Of a DNA stretch of 18,612 nt, positions 6,072 to 12,957 are shown one piece after another. Where the stretch lies: the NCBI GenBank assembly GCA_964435625.1, contig CAYTAG010000047.1, positions 1 through 18,612 on the forward strand, read 5' to 3'. Both the position numbers and the translations under genes were made by a program. Below the pieces are notes generated by a model. It was not told the DNA's origin, searched no databases, and worked only from the letters and a program-made list of their open reading frames with translations. Position 1 is the first letter of the stretch, and every line of letters begins with the position of its first letter. The stretch is from PXRE01 sp964435625 (GTDB lineage Archaea; Halobacteriota; Halobacteria; Halobacteriales; PXRE01).

Positions 6072-6830
6072 TCACGCGTCCCCGAAGGACCCGAGGCTGG
6101 ACTGCAGGTCGCGGTCACTCGCCCCGGCGACCAGTTCGTGACCCACGAGGTCGCGCAGGTCGACCGCGTAGACGCCGCTGGGGCGCTCCAGCAACAGCAC
6201 CCGTCCCTTCGTGCCGAGGACGGTCCCGGTCGCCAGCGTCTCCGCGACCGGCCGGGCGTCGAGGTCGATCCCGTAGTCGAACGCGAACGTCTCGCGGACC
6301 TCGAAATCGGCCAGCAGGTCCCGCCAGGCCGACTCCTCGACCGACCGGTGGAGACCGCGGACCTTCTCCGGCACCCGGACGCGGTCGGGAATCTCGCTCG
6401 CGTGCTCGGCCTCGATCTGCCGGGCGACCCGGCCGTCCGCGACGGTCCGGACGTGTGCGGCACGGTCGGCGCCCTGCTCTCGCAACCGGGTCTCCAGCCG
6501 CCAGGTCCGGGTGACGCCCACCTTGAACGTGTCCGGGGCGAACGCGGCGAGGTAGATCGCGTGTTCCTCCCGGCAACTCTCCAGCGGCAGGTCACAGTCG
6601 CCGGTACACCGCGCGCACGGCCACCTGCTCCGGTGGGCGTCACAGTACGGAGCCGTCGGCCGGTCGCAGGCCAGGTGGTCGTCGCCGTCGACGACGCCGG
6701 CACACCGCCGGTCGCCCAGGGTGTACGCCAGGTCCCGACCCTGACCCAGCGGCTCCCGTTCGACGGTCCCGTCAATCCCGACGAGCAAGGCCGGTTCCGA
6801 CCCGCCCGCGTCGTATCCGACGACCTGCAC
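6072..6830 (-). CDS. DUF2797 family protein with Cys-rich putative zinc module
   Basis: A 252-residue protein matching the archaeal/bacterial DUF2797 family. The hallmark segment IYLAAFAPDTFKVGVTR (92-108), followed by RLETRLREQGA, resembles the GIY-YIG-like core of short nuclease-related domains; catalytic activity is not established. A cysteine cluster precedes it (C43, C55, C63, C72, C75, C79, C86, with His66 nearby), probably binding one or two zincs. The C-terminal half is a beta-rich region with a GTVLGTKGRVLLLE stretch. The start is GTG 6830: no ATG fits, and a CTAAGC element (plus-strand 6853-6858) lies about 26 bp upstream. The gene is 58 bp upstream of the Gly/Met-rich gene on the same strand. 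Confidence 0.82.
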   Translation of the reverse strand: MQVVGYDAGGSEPALLVGIDGTVEREPLGQGRDLAYTLGDRRCAGVVDGDDHLACDRPTAPYCDAHRSRWPCARCTGDCDLPLESCREEHAIYLAAFAPDTFKVGVTRTWRLETRLREQGADRAAHVRTVADGRVARQIEAEHASEIPDRVRVPEKVRGLHRSVEESAWRDLLADFEVRETFAFDYGIDLDARPVAETLATGTVLGTKGRVLLLERPSGVYAVDLRDLVGHELVAGASDRDLQSSLGSFGDA

Positions 6831-6908
6831 GCGCCGGCCTACCGGACGCTCGTGCTTAGGTGCTCCGGACGCCGTCCGTCGCCGCCGAGCAACTCCGGGA
6901 TACTTGCG

Positions 6909-6937
6909 GAGTACGAACGTTCGACGACGACGTACTC
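6909..6937. promoter_or_regulatory. Nested palindromes upstream of the subtilase gene
   Basis: GAGTACG (6909-6915) and CGTACTC (6931-6937) form a perfect 7-bp inverted repeat. Overlapping the left arm is a perfect 10-bp palindrome CGAACGTTCG at 6914-6923. Both are about 93-120 bp before the subtilase ATG and about 80 bp upstream of the DUF2797 start on the other strand. They are candidate operator sites; the regulator is unknown. Confidence 0.4.
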
Positions 6938-6952
6938 ATTTGTTGACTGCAC

Positions 6953-7010
6953 AATAATTATTCGTCGTTGATGTATTAAATCCAGATAGTTAAGTTTATT
7001 ATTTTAAAGA
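6953..7010 (+). promoter_or_regulatory. AT-rich promoter region of the subtilase gene
   Basis: This stretch is far more AT-rich than its surroundings. It contains a perfect palindrome AATAATTATT (6953-6962), TATTAAAT (6974-6981) and TTTATTATTTTAAAG (6995-7009). The last, ending about 21 bp before ATG 7030, is the best TATA candidate. TATTAAAT could drive a transcript with a short leader. GGAG (7025-7028) touches the ATG and is too close for a normal Shine-Dalgarno site. Confidence 0.6.
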
Positions 7011-7029
7011 TGTACCTTACTCACGGAGT

Positions 7030-8238
7030 ATGCCAGACAGATCCACTGACCTGTCCCGACGAGACGCGCTGAAAGCGACCGGCGGTCTGGCGGGAGCCGC
7101 GGCGACGAGCGGACTCGCTAGCGCGGACCCCGGCGATAAAGTCGAGGTGAACATTGGCTTCCGGAACCGGAGGGGCCGGAAGGCAGCCGAGAACGCGGCC
7201 GCGAGCGTCGTCCGGAAGTTCAACTCCATCGACGTCCTCACCATCGAAGTGCCACAGCAGGCCGCGGAGAACCTGAAGCGGCGCAACGACGTCCGGTACG
7301 TCGAGGAGAACGGGACGATGGAGGCGTTCGCGGACACGACCCCCTGGGGCATCGACCGCGTCGACGCCGACGTCGCCCACGCCAACGGCGACACCGGCAG
7401 CGGTGGCGACGTCGCTATCATCGACACCGGGGTCGACAGCGACCACGTCAACGGCGATCACCTCCTCGGCCAGAGCCGGTCGTTCGTCGACTGTGGCACC
7501 GGCGGGTACTTCGGCTGTTACTTCTTCGGCAACAACAACGCCTGTAACCAGACCTGGGACGACGACAACGACCACGGCACCCACTGCGCCGGCATCGCCG
7601 CCGCCGCTGCCAACGACGCGGGCGTCGTCGGCGTCGGCCCCGACATCACGCTGCACGCCGCGAAGGTGCTGGACTGCGCGGGCAGCGGGTCGTTCTCCGA
7701 CATCGCGGCCGGCATCGAGTGGGCCGCCGACCAGGGATTCGACGTCGCCAGCATGAGCCTGGGCGGCTCGGCCTCCTCGACCGTCGAGGACGCCGTCCAG
7801 TACGCGGCCAACAACGGCGTGACGCTCGTCGCTGCCGCCGGCAACTCCGGCCCCTGTACCGACTGCGTCTCGTACCCGGCCGCCTACCCCGAGGTCATCG
7901 CCATCTCGGCGACCTCGTGTGACGACAGCCTGGCGAGTTTCTCCTCGACCGGCCCGGAGATCGAGATCGCGGCGCCCGGCGAGAACATCTACTCGACGGT
8001 CCCGAGCGGACACTCCACCCTCTCGGGCACCTCGATGGCCTGCCCGCACGTCGCCGGCGCCGCCGGCGCCCTGGCGGCCCAGGGGTACTCCCGGTCGGAC
8101 ATCCGCTCGACGCTGAAGAGCAGCGCCGAGAACATCGGCCTGGGCAGCAACCAGCAGGGGAGCGGCCTCCTGGACGTGGCCGCCGCGCTCGGACACGGCT
8201 CCGGTGACGACGGCACCGGCGACGGTCCGAACTGCTGA
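7030..8238 (+). CDS. Tat-exported subtilisin-like serine protease (halolysin type)
   Basis: A 402-residue secreted endopeptidase of the S8 subtilase family. The N-terminus has a twin-arginine signal (SRRDALK at 9-15, then an Ala/Gly-rich h-region to about 32). Residues about 36-98 are an I9-type inhibitory propeptide ending VRYVEENGTMEAF, and the mature enzyme starts near 100-104. The catalytic triad is visible: Asp132 (IIDTG), His182 (HGTHCAG) and Ser335 (GTSMACPHV), with oxyanion Asn272 (AAGNSG). Ten cysteines (155, 163, 172, 186, 216, 276, 279, 297, 338, 402) allow several disulfides. It ends in a short Gly/Asp tail with terminal Cys402, without the roughly 120-residue C-terminal extension of classic halolysins. 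The next gene encodes a protease inhibitor. Substrates are unknown; general extracellular proteolysis is likely. Confidence 0.95.
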   Translation: MPDRSTDLSRRDALKATGGLAGAAATSGLASADPGDKVEVNIGFRNRRGRKAAENAAASVVRKFNSIDVLTIEVPQQAAENLKRRNDVRYVEENGTMEAFADTTPWGIDRVDADVAHANGDTGSGGDVAIIDTGVDSDHVNGDHLLGQSRSFVDCGTGGYFGCYFFGNNNACNQTWDDDNDHGTHCAGIAAAAANDAGVVGVGPDITLHAAKVLDCAGSGSFSDIAAGIEWAADQGFDVASMSLGGSASSTVEDAVQYAANNGVTLVAAAGNSGPCTDCVSYPAAYPEVIAISATSCDDSLASFSSTGPEIEIAAPGENIYSTVPSGHSTLSGTSMACPHVAGAAGALAAQGYSRSDIRSTLKSSAENIGLGSNQQGSGLLDVAAALGHGSGDDGTGDGPNC

Positions 8239-8274
8239 GTCGGTAGCGGTCCACCCTTTCTTTCCGAGGCAACA

Positions 8275-8283
8275 AGGATTATT
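8275..8283 (+). promoter_or_regulatory. TATA-like element of the inhibitor gene
   Basis: AGGATTATT (8275-8283) lies about 28 bp before ATG 8307. It predicts a separate leaderless transcript for the inhibitor, in addition to any read-through from the protease gene. It supports ATG 8307 over the in-frame GTG 8292. Confidence 0.5.
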
Positions 8284-8306
8284 GTCCCGTAGTGCCAGGT
8301 TGGGAT

Positions 8307-8639
8307 ATGGTCCTGGCCGGTTCCCTGGACGTGGTGGCGCGCAGCGACGAGGTCGAGTTCACGTTCGACGTCCGCAACGACGGCGACGGACCCGTCGACG
8401 TGACGTTCCCGAACGCCTGTACGGTCGACGTCGCCGTGTTCGACGGCGACGAGGAGGTCTGGCGCTGGAGCGAGGGCCGCATGTTCGCCCAGATGATCCA
8501 GCAGGAGACGTTCGACCCCGGCGACGGAGTGACCGAGACCCTGGTCTGGGAGGCGCCGTCGGCGGGCGACTACGAGGCCGTCGCCACGCTGGAGGCCAGA
8601 AACCAGGACGCCGAGGCTCGCGCGACGTTTAGCGTGTGA
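8307..8639 (+). CDS. BsuPI-like intracellular proteinase inhibitor
   Basis: A 110-residue all-beta protein resembling the BsuPI family, named for the intracellular proteinase inhibitor of Bacillus subtilis that targets a cytoplasmic subtilisin. Family-like segments are VEFTFDVRNDGDGPVDVTF (16-34), the diagnostic VWRWSEGRMFAQ (51-62), and GDYEAVATLEARN near the end. It has no signal peptide, Tat motif or membrane helix, so it should be cytosolic. It follows the Tat-dependent subtilase by 68 bp on the same strand and has its own promoter-like element. The inferred role is to keep prematurely active subtilase in check inside the cell. The last 11 bp overlap the convergent epimerase gene. The family call rests on motif memory; the target is inference. 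Confidence 0.8.
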   Translation: MVLAGSLDVVARSDEVEFTFDVRNDGDGPVDVTFPNACTVDVAVFDGDEEVWRWSEGRMFAQMIQQETFDPGDGVTETLVWEAPSAGDYEAVATLEARNQDAEARATFSV

Positions 8640-9561
8640 GTTCGAGGAGTTCCCGGACGGCCGTCCGGACGGACTCGTCGCTGGATAGCTCCGGCTCCCA
8701 GCCGAGCGCACGGAGCTTCTCGATGGACAGCCGCATCTTCGGGACGTCGCCGGTCCAGCCGCGGTCGCCGCCGGTGTACTCGTAGTCCGGGTCGAGGCCC
8801 ATCTCCTCGCTGACGACGTCGGCGATCCGGTCGACGGAGGTGGTCGTCCGGGTGCCGAGGTTGTAGACGGCCAGCGGGCCGTCGGCGCGTTCGACGACGT
8901 GACACATCGCATCGACGCACTCGGAGACGTGCATGAACGACTTCTCCTGGCGGCCGTTACCGAGGATGGTGAGCGTCGTGGGGTCCTCGCGCAACTTCTC
9001 GACGAAGTCCGGGACGACGCCGGCGCCGAACCGCGGGCCGACGATGTTGGCGAACCGGAAGACCCTGACGTCGAACCCGTGGGAGTGGGCGAACACCGAA
9101 CAGAGGCTCTCCTCGGCGAGTTTCGTGGCGCCGTAGACGCTGATCGGTTCGAGCGGTGCGTAGTCCTCGGGGGTCGGCCGGGGCGCCTCGCCGTACACCG
9201 TCGAAGAGGAGGTGTACGCGAGTTCCGTGACCCCGACCTCGCGCATCCGTTCGAGGACGTTGTGTGTCATGCCGCTGTTGGCCTCGAACTGCTGGCGCGG
9301 TTCGTCGGTGTCGACGTACTTCTCGGCGGCCGCGAGGTGGAACACGCCGTCGAGGTCCGGCGTGACGACTTCGGCGACGGCCGCGGGATCGGTGAGGTCG
9401 GCCTCGACGAACTCGACGCCGTCGGGGACGTCCTCGCGGGCGGCGTTCGAGAGGTCGTCGGCGACGATGACGTCGTTGTCCCCGGCCAACCGGCGGGCCA
9501 GCGGGGCGCCGATCAGACCCGCCCCGCCCGTGACCAGGAGGCGCTTTCCCTGGAGGTCCAT
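8629..9561 (-). CDS. NAD-dependent sugar-nucleotide epimerase/dehydratase (extended SDR)
   Basis: A 310-residue Rossmann-fold enzyme of the GalE-like extended SDR family, probably acting on UDP- or dTDP-activated sugars in the cytosol for glycan synthesis. The NAD-binding motif TGGAGLIG is at 11-18. Active-site residues are Ser118-120 (YTSSSTVYGE), Tyr143 and Lys147 (SVYGATK), and FRFANIVGPR follows as expected. A C-terminal substrate segment ends with the usual GWEPELSSDESVRTAV. ATG 9561 gives the standard Rossmann N-terminus; in-frame sequence upstream is Arg/Ser-rich and excluded. The exact reaction (4-epimerase, glucuronate epimerase or dehydratase) cannot be told. The glycosyltransferase at 4518 may share a glycan pathway, but they are not co-transcribed. 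Confidence 0.9.
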   Translation of the reverse strand: MDLQGKRLLVTGGAGLIGAPLARRLAGDNDVIVADDLSNAAREDVPDGVEFVEADLTDPAAVAEVVTPDLDGVFHLAAAEKYVDTDEPRQQFEANSGMTHNVLERMREVGVTELAYTSSSTVYGEAPRPTPEDYAPLEPISVYGATKLAEESLCSVFAHSHGFDVRVFRFANIVGPRFGAGVVPDFVEKLREDPTTLTILGNGRQEKSFMHVSECVDAMCHVVERADGPLAVYNLGTRTTTSVDRIADVVSEEMGLDPDYEYTGGDRGWTGDVPKMRLSIEKLRALGWEPELSSDESVRTAVRELLELTR

Positions 9562-9655
9562 GGGAAGTCGGTCGGCCAGAACCGGCAAGTGCCTTCCGGT
9601 CGGACCGGACTCCGCGGTCGAGGGACCGCCGCGCGAACGACCCTCGGCGAGGCGC

Positions 9656-10453
9656 TCACTCGACGAGGTACCGGAACGCCCGGAGCGTCCGCTCGCCCGA
9701 TTCCGTGAGCGCAACGTACTTGTTCCGGCCGACCCGTTCGATCTGGACGTAGCCGTTCTCCCGTAGCGGGCCGACGACGTGGGACTCCAGCAGCCGGTAG
9801 TACCCCTTTTCCGTCGTCGCCTCGGACTCCCGGACGAACGGGAACGCCTCCTCGCGGGCGAACTCGACCAGTTCCTTCTTGCTGACGCCGCGGTAGCGCC
9901 CTTGCTCGTCCTCGGTCGTCCCGGCGTCGAGGTACGCCATGAACGCGACGTGGGTCCGCGACGGCCGCTCGATGGGGTAGGTGGGGAGTTCGAAGACCTC
10001 CGCGACCTCCTCGTGGATCGGTTCCTCGGGGACCCGCTCTGCGTCGGGGCCGTAGTCCGGCCGGGCGTAGATGGGGCGGGCGCCGGTGGCCATGCAGGCG
10101 ATCATCCCGGCAATCGCCGTGATCTTGCTGCCCGCCGAGAGGTTGACGTACACCTCGTCGTCGGCGTGGTCGTGGGCCGCGCCGGCGATGGTACCCAGCG
10201 CCTCGTAGAGGTCGAAGACGTCGCAGGTGCGGCGCTCCAGTTCGATCCGGTCGCTGGCCTCCAGTTCGGCCAGCAACTCCCGGAGGTACGGGACGTCGGC
10301 CCCGTCGGCGTGCTCGACGGCGACGACCCTGTCGGCGCGCCAGGCCATGATCGGTTCGCGGATGCGCGCGTACTCGAAGCCCAGCGGCGTGACGTGGACG
10401 CGCATCGGGACCGGCGGATCGCTCACGTGCTGGCGGACGGGACCGACGGTCAT
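9656..10453 (-). CDS. CARF-like sensor / winged-helix transcriptional regulator (HFX_2341/DUF6293-like)
   Basis: A 265-residue two-domain regulator. The N-terminal Rossmann-like domain begins at MRVHVTPLGFEYAR (17-30) and carries VNLSAGSKITAIAG at 103-116. This Gly/Ser loop is the ligand-binding site of CARF domains, including Csa3-type regulators that sense cyclic oligoadenylate. The C-terminal domain (about 163-265) reads as a winged helix: TEKGYYRLLESHVVGPLRENGYV, the wing IERVGRNKYVALTESG, then RTLRAFRYL. It resembles the haloarchaeal HFX_2341 family. No CRISPR or cas gene is near. It starts 18 bp after the EamA transporter stop, so both are probably one transcript. Start choice: ATG 10453 (used), TTG 10465, or ATG 10405, where the conserved family sequence begins. 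Confidence 0.85.
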   Translation of the reverse strand: MTVGPVRQHVSDPPVPMRVHVTPLGFEYARIREPIMAWRADRVVAVEHADGADVPYLRELLAELEASDRIELERRTCDVFDLYEALGTIAGAAHDHADDEVYVNLSAGSKITAIAGMIACMATGARPIYARPDYGPDAERVPEEPIHEEVAEVFELPTYPIERPSRTHVAFMAYLDAGTTEDEQGRYRGVSKKELVEFAREEAFPFVRESEATTEKGYYRLLESHVVGPLRENGYVQIERVGRNKYVALTESGERTLRAFRYLVE

Positions 10454-10471
10454 GAAGGTATGCAACCGCCG

Positions 10472-11386
10472 TTACGACCGCCGGACCTGGACGACGAGCG
10501 CACCGAGGCCGACCAGCGCCAGGCCGACGACGTCGAACCCGGCCAGCGACTCGCCGAGGAAGACCCAGCCGAACAGGGCCACCTCGACGATCATCGTGTT
10601 GTTGATCGCGCTGGATTCGACGGCGGTCAACCGCTGGAGGGTCCGGTTCCAGAGCGTAAACGCGAACGCCGTGTTCACGACCGCGAGCCAGGCGACGATC
10701 AGCCAGTGGGTCGGGCCGAGCGGCGGAAGCCCCTGCACCGCCATCCCGGTCGTCAGAAGCAGGCCCGACCCGACGGCCATGCTGACCGTCGTGACGCCGA
10801 GCGGGGACAGCGCCCGGTCGCGGTTCAACCGCCGCCCGACCACCGACGCCAGCGCGTTCGCCAGCAGGCCCGCGACCATCACGGCGAGGCCGAACAGCGT
10901 CGCGGCGGGGAGCCGGAACGGAGCGAAGTACGCACCGACGCCCACGAACATGACCGCGAGGCCGACCAGTTGCCGGCGGTCCGGGTACTCCTCCAGCGTT
11001 ACGACGGCAAGGAGGGCTACGACGGCCGGCGTGAACGTCAACGCGAGGCTGACCGTCGCCGCCCGGATGTACTGCAGCGCGACGAACTGCGCGCCCTGGG
11101 TCACGGCGTACAGCAGTACGCCGAGGGCGAGCAGTTCCAGCCAGTCCCACCGCGACTGCTCGCTGAGCGACCGCGGATCGCCCCGCCAGGCGAACACCCC
11201 GACCAGCACTGCCGCCGCGAGCGCGTACCGGAGGCCGGCGAACGTCAGCGCGGGGATGTCCTGCAACCCGATTTTCACGAGGACGTACGACGACGACCAC
11301 AGCAGCGTGACGAACAGCGCCTCCAGGACCGCGCGGGCGTGGGCGGGTCCCGACTCGACTCGCTCGTCCGCAGTGACCTCGGTCAT
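10472..11386 (-). CDS. EamA/DMT-superfamily transporter
   Basis: A 304-residue inner-membrane protein with about ten hydrophobic helices in two EamA repeats. These are roughly residues 20-145 (LLWSSSYVLVKIGLQDIPAL and onward) and 160-302 (ending LAGFDVVGLALVGLGALVV). The second repeat has the typical ESSAINNTMIVEVALFGWVF segment. Family members export amino acids, nucleobases or other small metabolites; the substrate here is unknown. ATG 11386 gives a normal cytosolic N-terminus. In-frame sequence further upstream is antisense to the divergent cyclophilin-like gene and is excluded. The CARF-like regulator follows by 18 bp. A repeat-rich divergent promoter lies upstream at 11419-11441. Confidence 0.9.
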   Translation of the reverse strand: MTEVTADERVESGPAHARAVLEALFVTLLWSSSYVLVKIGLQDIPALTFAGLRYALAAAVLVGVFAWRGDPRSLSEQSRWDWLELLALGVLLYAVTQGAQFVALQYIRAATVSLALTFTPAVVALLAVVTLEEYPDRRQLVGLAVMFVGVGAYFAPFRLPAATLFGLAVMVAGLLANALASVVGRRLNRDRALSPLGVTTVSMAVGSGLLLTTGMAVQGLPPLGPTHWLIVAWLAVVNTAFAFTLWNRTLQRLTAVESSAINNTMIVEVALFGWVFLGESLAGFDVVGLALVGLGALVVQVRRS

Positions 11387-11418
11387 CGTCGACGCGTAGC
11401 CGTGGCCCGACGGTGAAG

Positions 11419-11441
11419 GTAACCTCGTTACTATCGTTACT
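11419..11441. promoter_or_regulatory. GTAAC/GTTAC repeats in a divergent promoter
   Basis: GTAAC (11419-11423) and GTTAC (11427-11431) form an inverted repeat with a 3-bp centre. The heptamer CGTTACT then occurs twice with a 9-bp period (11426-11432 and 11435-11441). The site lies between the transporter start and the cyclophilin-like start and may hold the transporter TATA region as well. It is a candidate operator for one of the three regulators encoded nearby. Confidence 0.4.
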
Positions 11442-11498
11442 GTTGGCGGGGTTGCCGGAACGGAAACGCCGTAGTGTCCTCGCCGGGAACCTCCGTGC

Positions 11499-11870
11499 AT
11501 GACCGACCTCCGCATCGTCGTCGACGAGCGCGAACTCGCGGCCACCTGGGTCGACGCGAACCCCGGGACGCGGGCGTCCATAGCGGACGCCCTGCCGCTT
11601 TCGGGCGACGCCGCACGCTGGGGCGACGAACTGTACTTCGACGTTCCTGTGGACGAATCGCCCGCGGAAACTCGGGAAGAAGTACCCGAGGGGGCCGTCG
11701 CCTACTGGCCGGCGGGGAACGCGCTTTGCCTGTTCTGGGGGCCGACGCCCGCGAGCCAGGGCAACGAACCGCTGGCGGCGGGGCCGGTCGGCGTCGTGGC
11801 CGAGATCGAGGACGTCTCGGCGCTCGCGGACGTGGACGGGAGCGCTCGAATTCGAGTGCAGGAAGCGTAA
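11499..11870 (+). CDS. Cyclophilin-like fold protein (TM1367/DUF369-type)
   Basis: A 123-residue small beta-barrel protein of the cyclophilin-like superfamily. Recognisable segments are ARWGDELYFDVPV (38-50), GAVAYWPAGNALCLFWGPTP (65-84), where the family has its conserved aromatic and GPTP motif, and SQGNEPLAAGPVGVVAEI. Members have a cyclophilin-type barrel but lack the proline-isomerase active-site arginine/phenylalanine set, and their function is unknown. No signal peptide is present, so it is cytosolic. It is divergent from the EamA transporter across a 112-bp region. Start ATG 11499 is the first usable one and gives the usual family length. Confidence 0.85.
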   Translation: MTDLRIVVDERELAATWVDANPGTRASIADALPLSGDAARWGDELYFDVPVDESPAETREEVPEGAVAYWPAGNALCLFWGPTPASQGNEPLAAGPVGVVAEIEDVSALADVDGSARIRVQEA

Positions 11871-11904
11871 TCCGCCGACGTCCACTCGACCTCGCCGGCC
11901 CACG

Positions 11905-12231
11905 TCAGTCGTCCGAATCGGTCGTTCCCAGCCCGTCCAGCAACGGCCGGGCCGCGTCGAGCGCCGGCCCCGGTTCGACCTCGAGGTTCTCGGGCTCCCA
12001 GCGGACGAGGCCGGCGTCCGCTAGCTTCGGGAGGTGCACGTGGTACAGTTGGATCGCCGGATCGTTCCCGCCATCGGTGGCCACGTCGGCGTCCTCGGGG
12101 AGCCGCACCGGTCCGTCTCCCCCGTTCTCGAGGAGTGCCGAGAGCACCTGGCGACGGTGGGGATGAGCGAGCGCGTCGAACAGTTGGTCGGGCCGATCCA
12201 CACGTCCCGACGTCCGGTCGTGGCTCGTCAT
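11905..12231 (-). CDS. Haloarchaeal winged-helix DNA-binding protein (ArsR-like, DUF7344 type)
   Basis: A 108-residue predicted transcription regulator. The core reads LFDALAHPHRRQVLSALLE (17-35), the classic first helices of the haloarchaeal ArsR-like domain, and YHVHLPKLADAGLVRWEPE (63-81), the recognition helix and wing. It lacks metal-binding cysteines and any ligand domain, so the signal is unknown. A Ser/Asp-rich tail follows. CTTTATAC on the minus strand (12253-12260) lies about 26 bp before ATG 12231, predicting a leaderless mRNA. It is next to the Lrp/AsnC regulator on the same strand, but the 137-bp gap and separate promoter argue for independent transcription. Confidence 0.85.
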   Translation of the reverse strand: MTSHDRTSGRVDRPDQLFDALAHPHRRQVLSALLENGGDGPVRLPEDADVATDGGNDPAIQLYHVHLPKLADAGLVRWEPENLEVEPGPALDAARPLLDGLGTTDSDD

Positions 12232-12252
12232 ACCCGGGACAACGGTCGGTCC

Positions 12253-12260
12253 GTATAAAG
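12253..12260 (-). promoter_or_regulatory. TATA box of the winged-helix regulator gene
   Basis: CTTTATAC on the minus strand, about 26 bp before ATG 12231. It sits at the edge of an AT-rich 12251-12330 stretch. That stretch ends with a GGAA-N5-TTCC inverted repeat at 12327-12339, a possible operator. Confidence 0.65.
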
Positions 12261-12368
12261 CAATTTTTTCTTTGTAGTTACCATGTGCAAAATTTCGGTG
12301 ACGAGGGGTAATTTTCTGCGATTTTTGGAATAGTGTTCCTGGGGTGAGAGGTATCCGCGACGAACCGG

Positions 12369-12842
12369 TCAGTCGTCGATCACGTCGGCGCCGAAGTGGT
12401 CGAACGGTTGCTGGTAGGCGCGGCGGACGTGTTCCATCTGGATGACGTCCAGTCCCGCCTCGATCAGCGCGTCGTGGGTTTCCGCCATGTGGTCGGGGTC
12501 GGTCGCGACCGACTCCACGAAGACGTTCTGTTCGCTGTCCAGCACCTCCATGACTTCGACGACGCTGCTGATCTCCAGTACCCGTTCGACGAGGTCGCTA
12601 CGGTCCTCGGTCGGGACCCGACACAGGTAGATGGCGTGGAGGTCGAACCCGGCTGCCTTGTAGTTGACCTGCGGGTGATACCCCTCGACGACGCCGGCGT
12701 CCTCCATGTCGTGGATGCGGTTGCGGACGGTGCTGGGCGACACCCCCACCTGGTCGGCCATCTCCTCTATCGTCGCGTTCCGCGCGTCCTGCTGGAGCGC
12801 ATGTAGGATGCCGCGGTCGACGTCGTCCAGTTCGTAAGACAC
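12369..12842 (-). CDS. Lrp/AsnC-family transcriptional regulator
   Basis: A 157-residue Lrp-type regulator. The N-terminal helix-turn-helix begins LDDVDRGILHALQQDARN (5-22), and its recognition part is ADQVGVSPSTVRNRIHDME (29-47). The beta-alpha-beta-beta-alpha-beta ligand/oligomerisation domain (RAM) covers about 66-140, with the typical VVEVMEVLDSEQNVFVESVA. Such proteins form octamers and respond to amino acids or their derivatives; the effector here is not visible. ATG 12842 is the natural start, as MSYELDD is the common haloarchaeal N-terminus. It is divergent from trm56 over a 115-bp region, which could be under its own control. Confidence 0.92.
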   Translation of the reverse strand: MSYELDDVDRGILHALQQDARNATIEEMADQVGVSPSTVRNRIHDMEDAGVVEGYHPQVNYKAAGFDLHAIYLCRVPTEDRSDLVERVLEISSVVEVMEVLDSEQNVFVESVATDPDHMAETHDALIEAGLDVIQMEHVRRAYQQPFDHFGADVIDD

Positions 12843-12957
12843 GGCCGGGCTAGGGCTTCGACCCCGAAAGCCTCACCGGCACCCACCGCCGGCAGTCGCC
12901 CGACGGCAAGCGGCCGGTTCCGAAACGGCTTCCCGTCCGGGCCGACTGCAACCGCGC

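Noticed and set aside
9656..10453. A CRISPR-associated Csa3 proper
   Set aside because: No cas genes or CRISPR repeats occur in the window, and the protein fits better with the stand-alone HFX_2341-like haloarchaeal family.
9513..11903. A 796-codon open frame on the minus strand
   Set aside because: It runs out of frame across the CARF-like regulator, the EamA transporter and antisense to the cyclophilin-like gene; its translation is Arg/Gly-rich, a typical product of high-GC codon bias.
12232..12368. Small RNA or gene in the AT-rich gap between the two regulators
   Set aside because: It is explained by the winged-helix gene's promoter; only a weak GGAA-N5-TTCC repeat and no clear fold or frame were seen.
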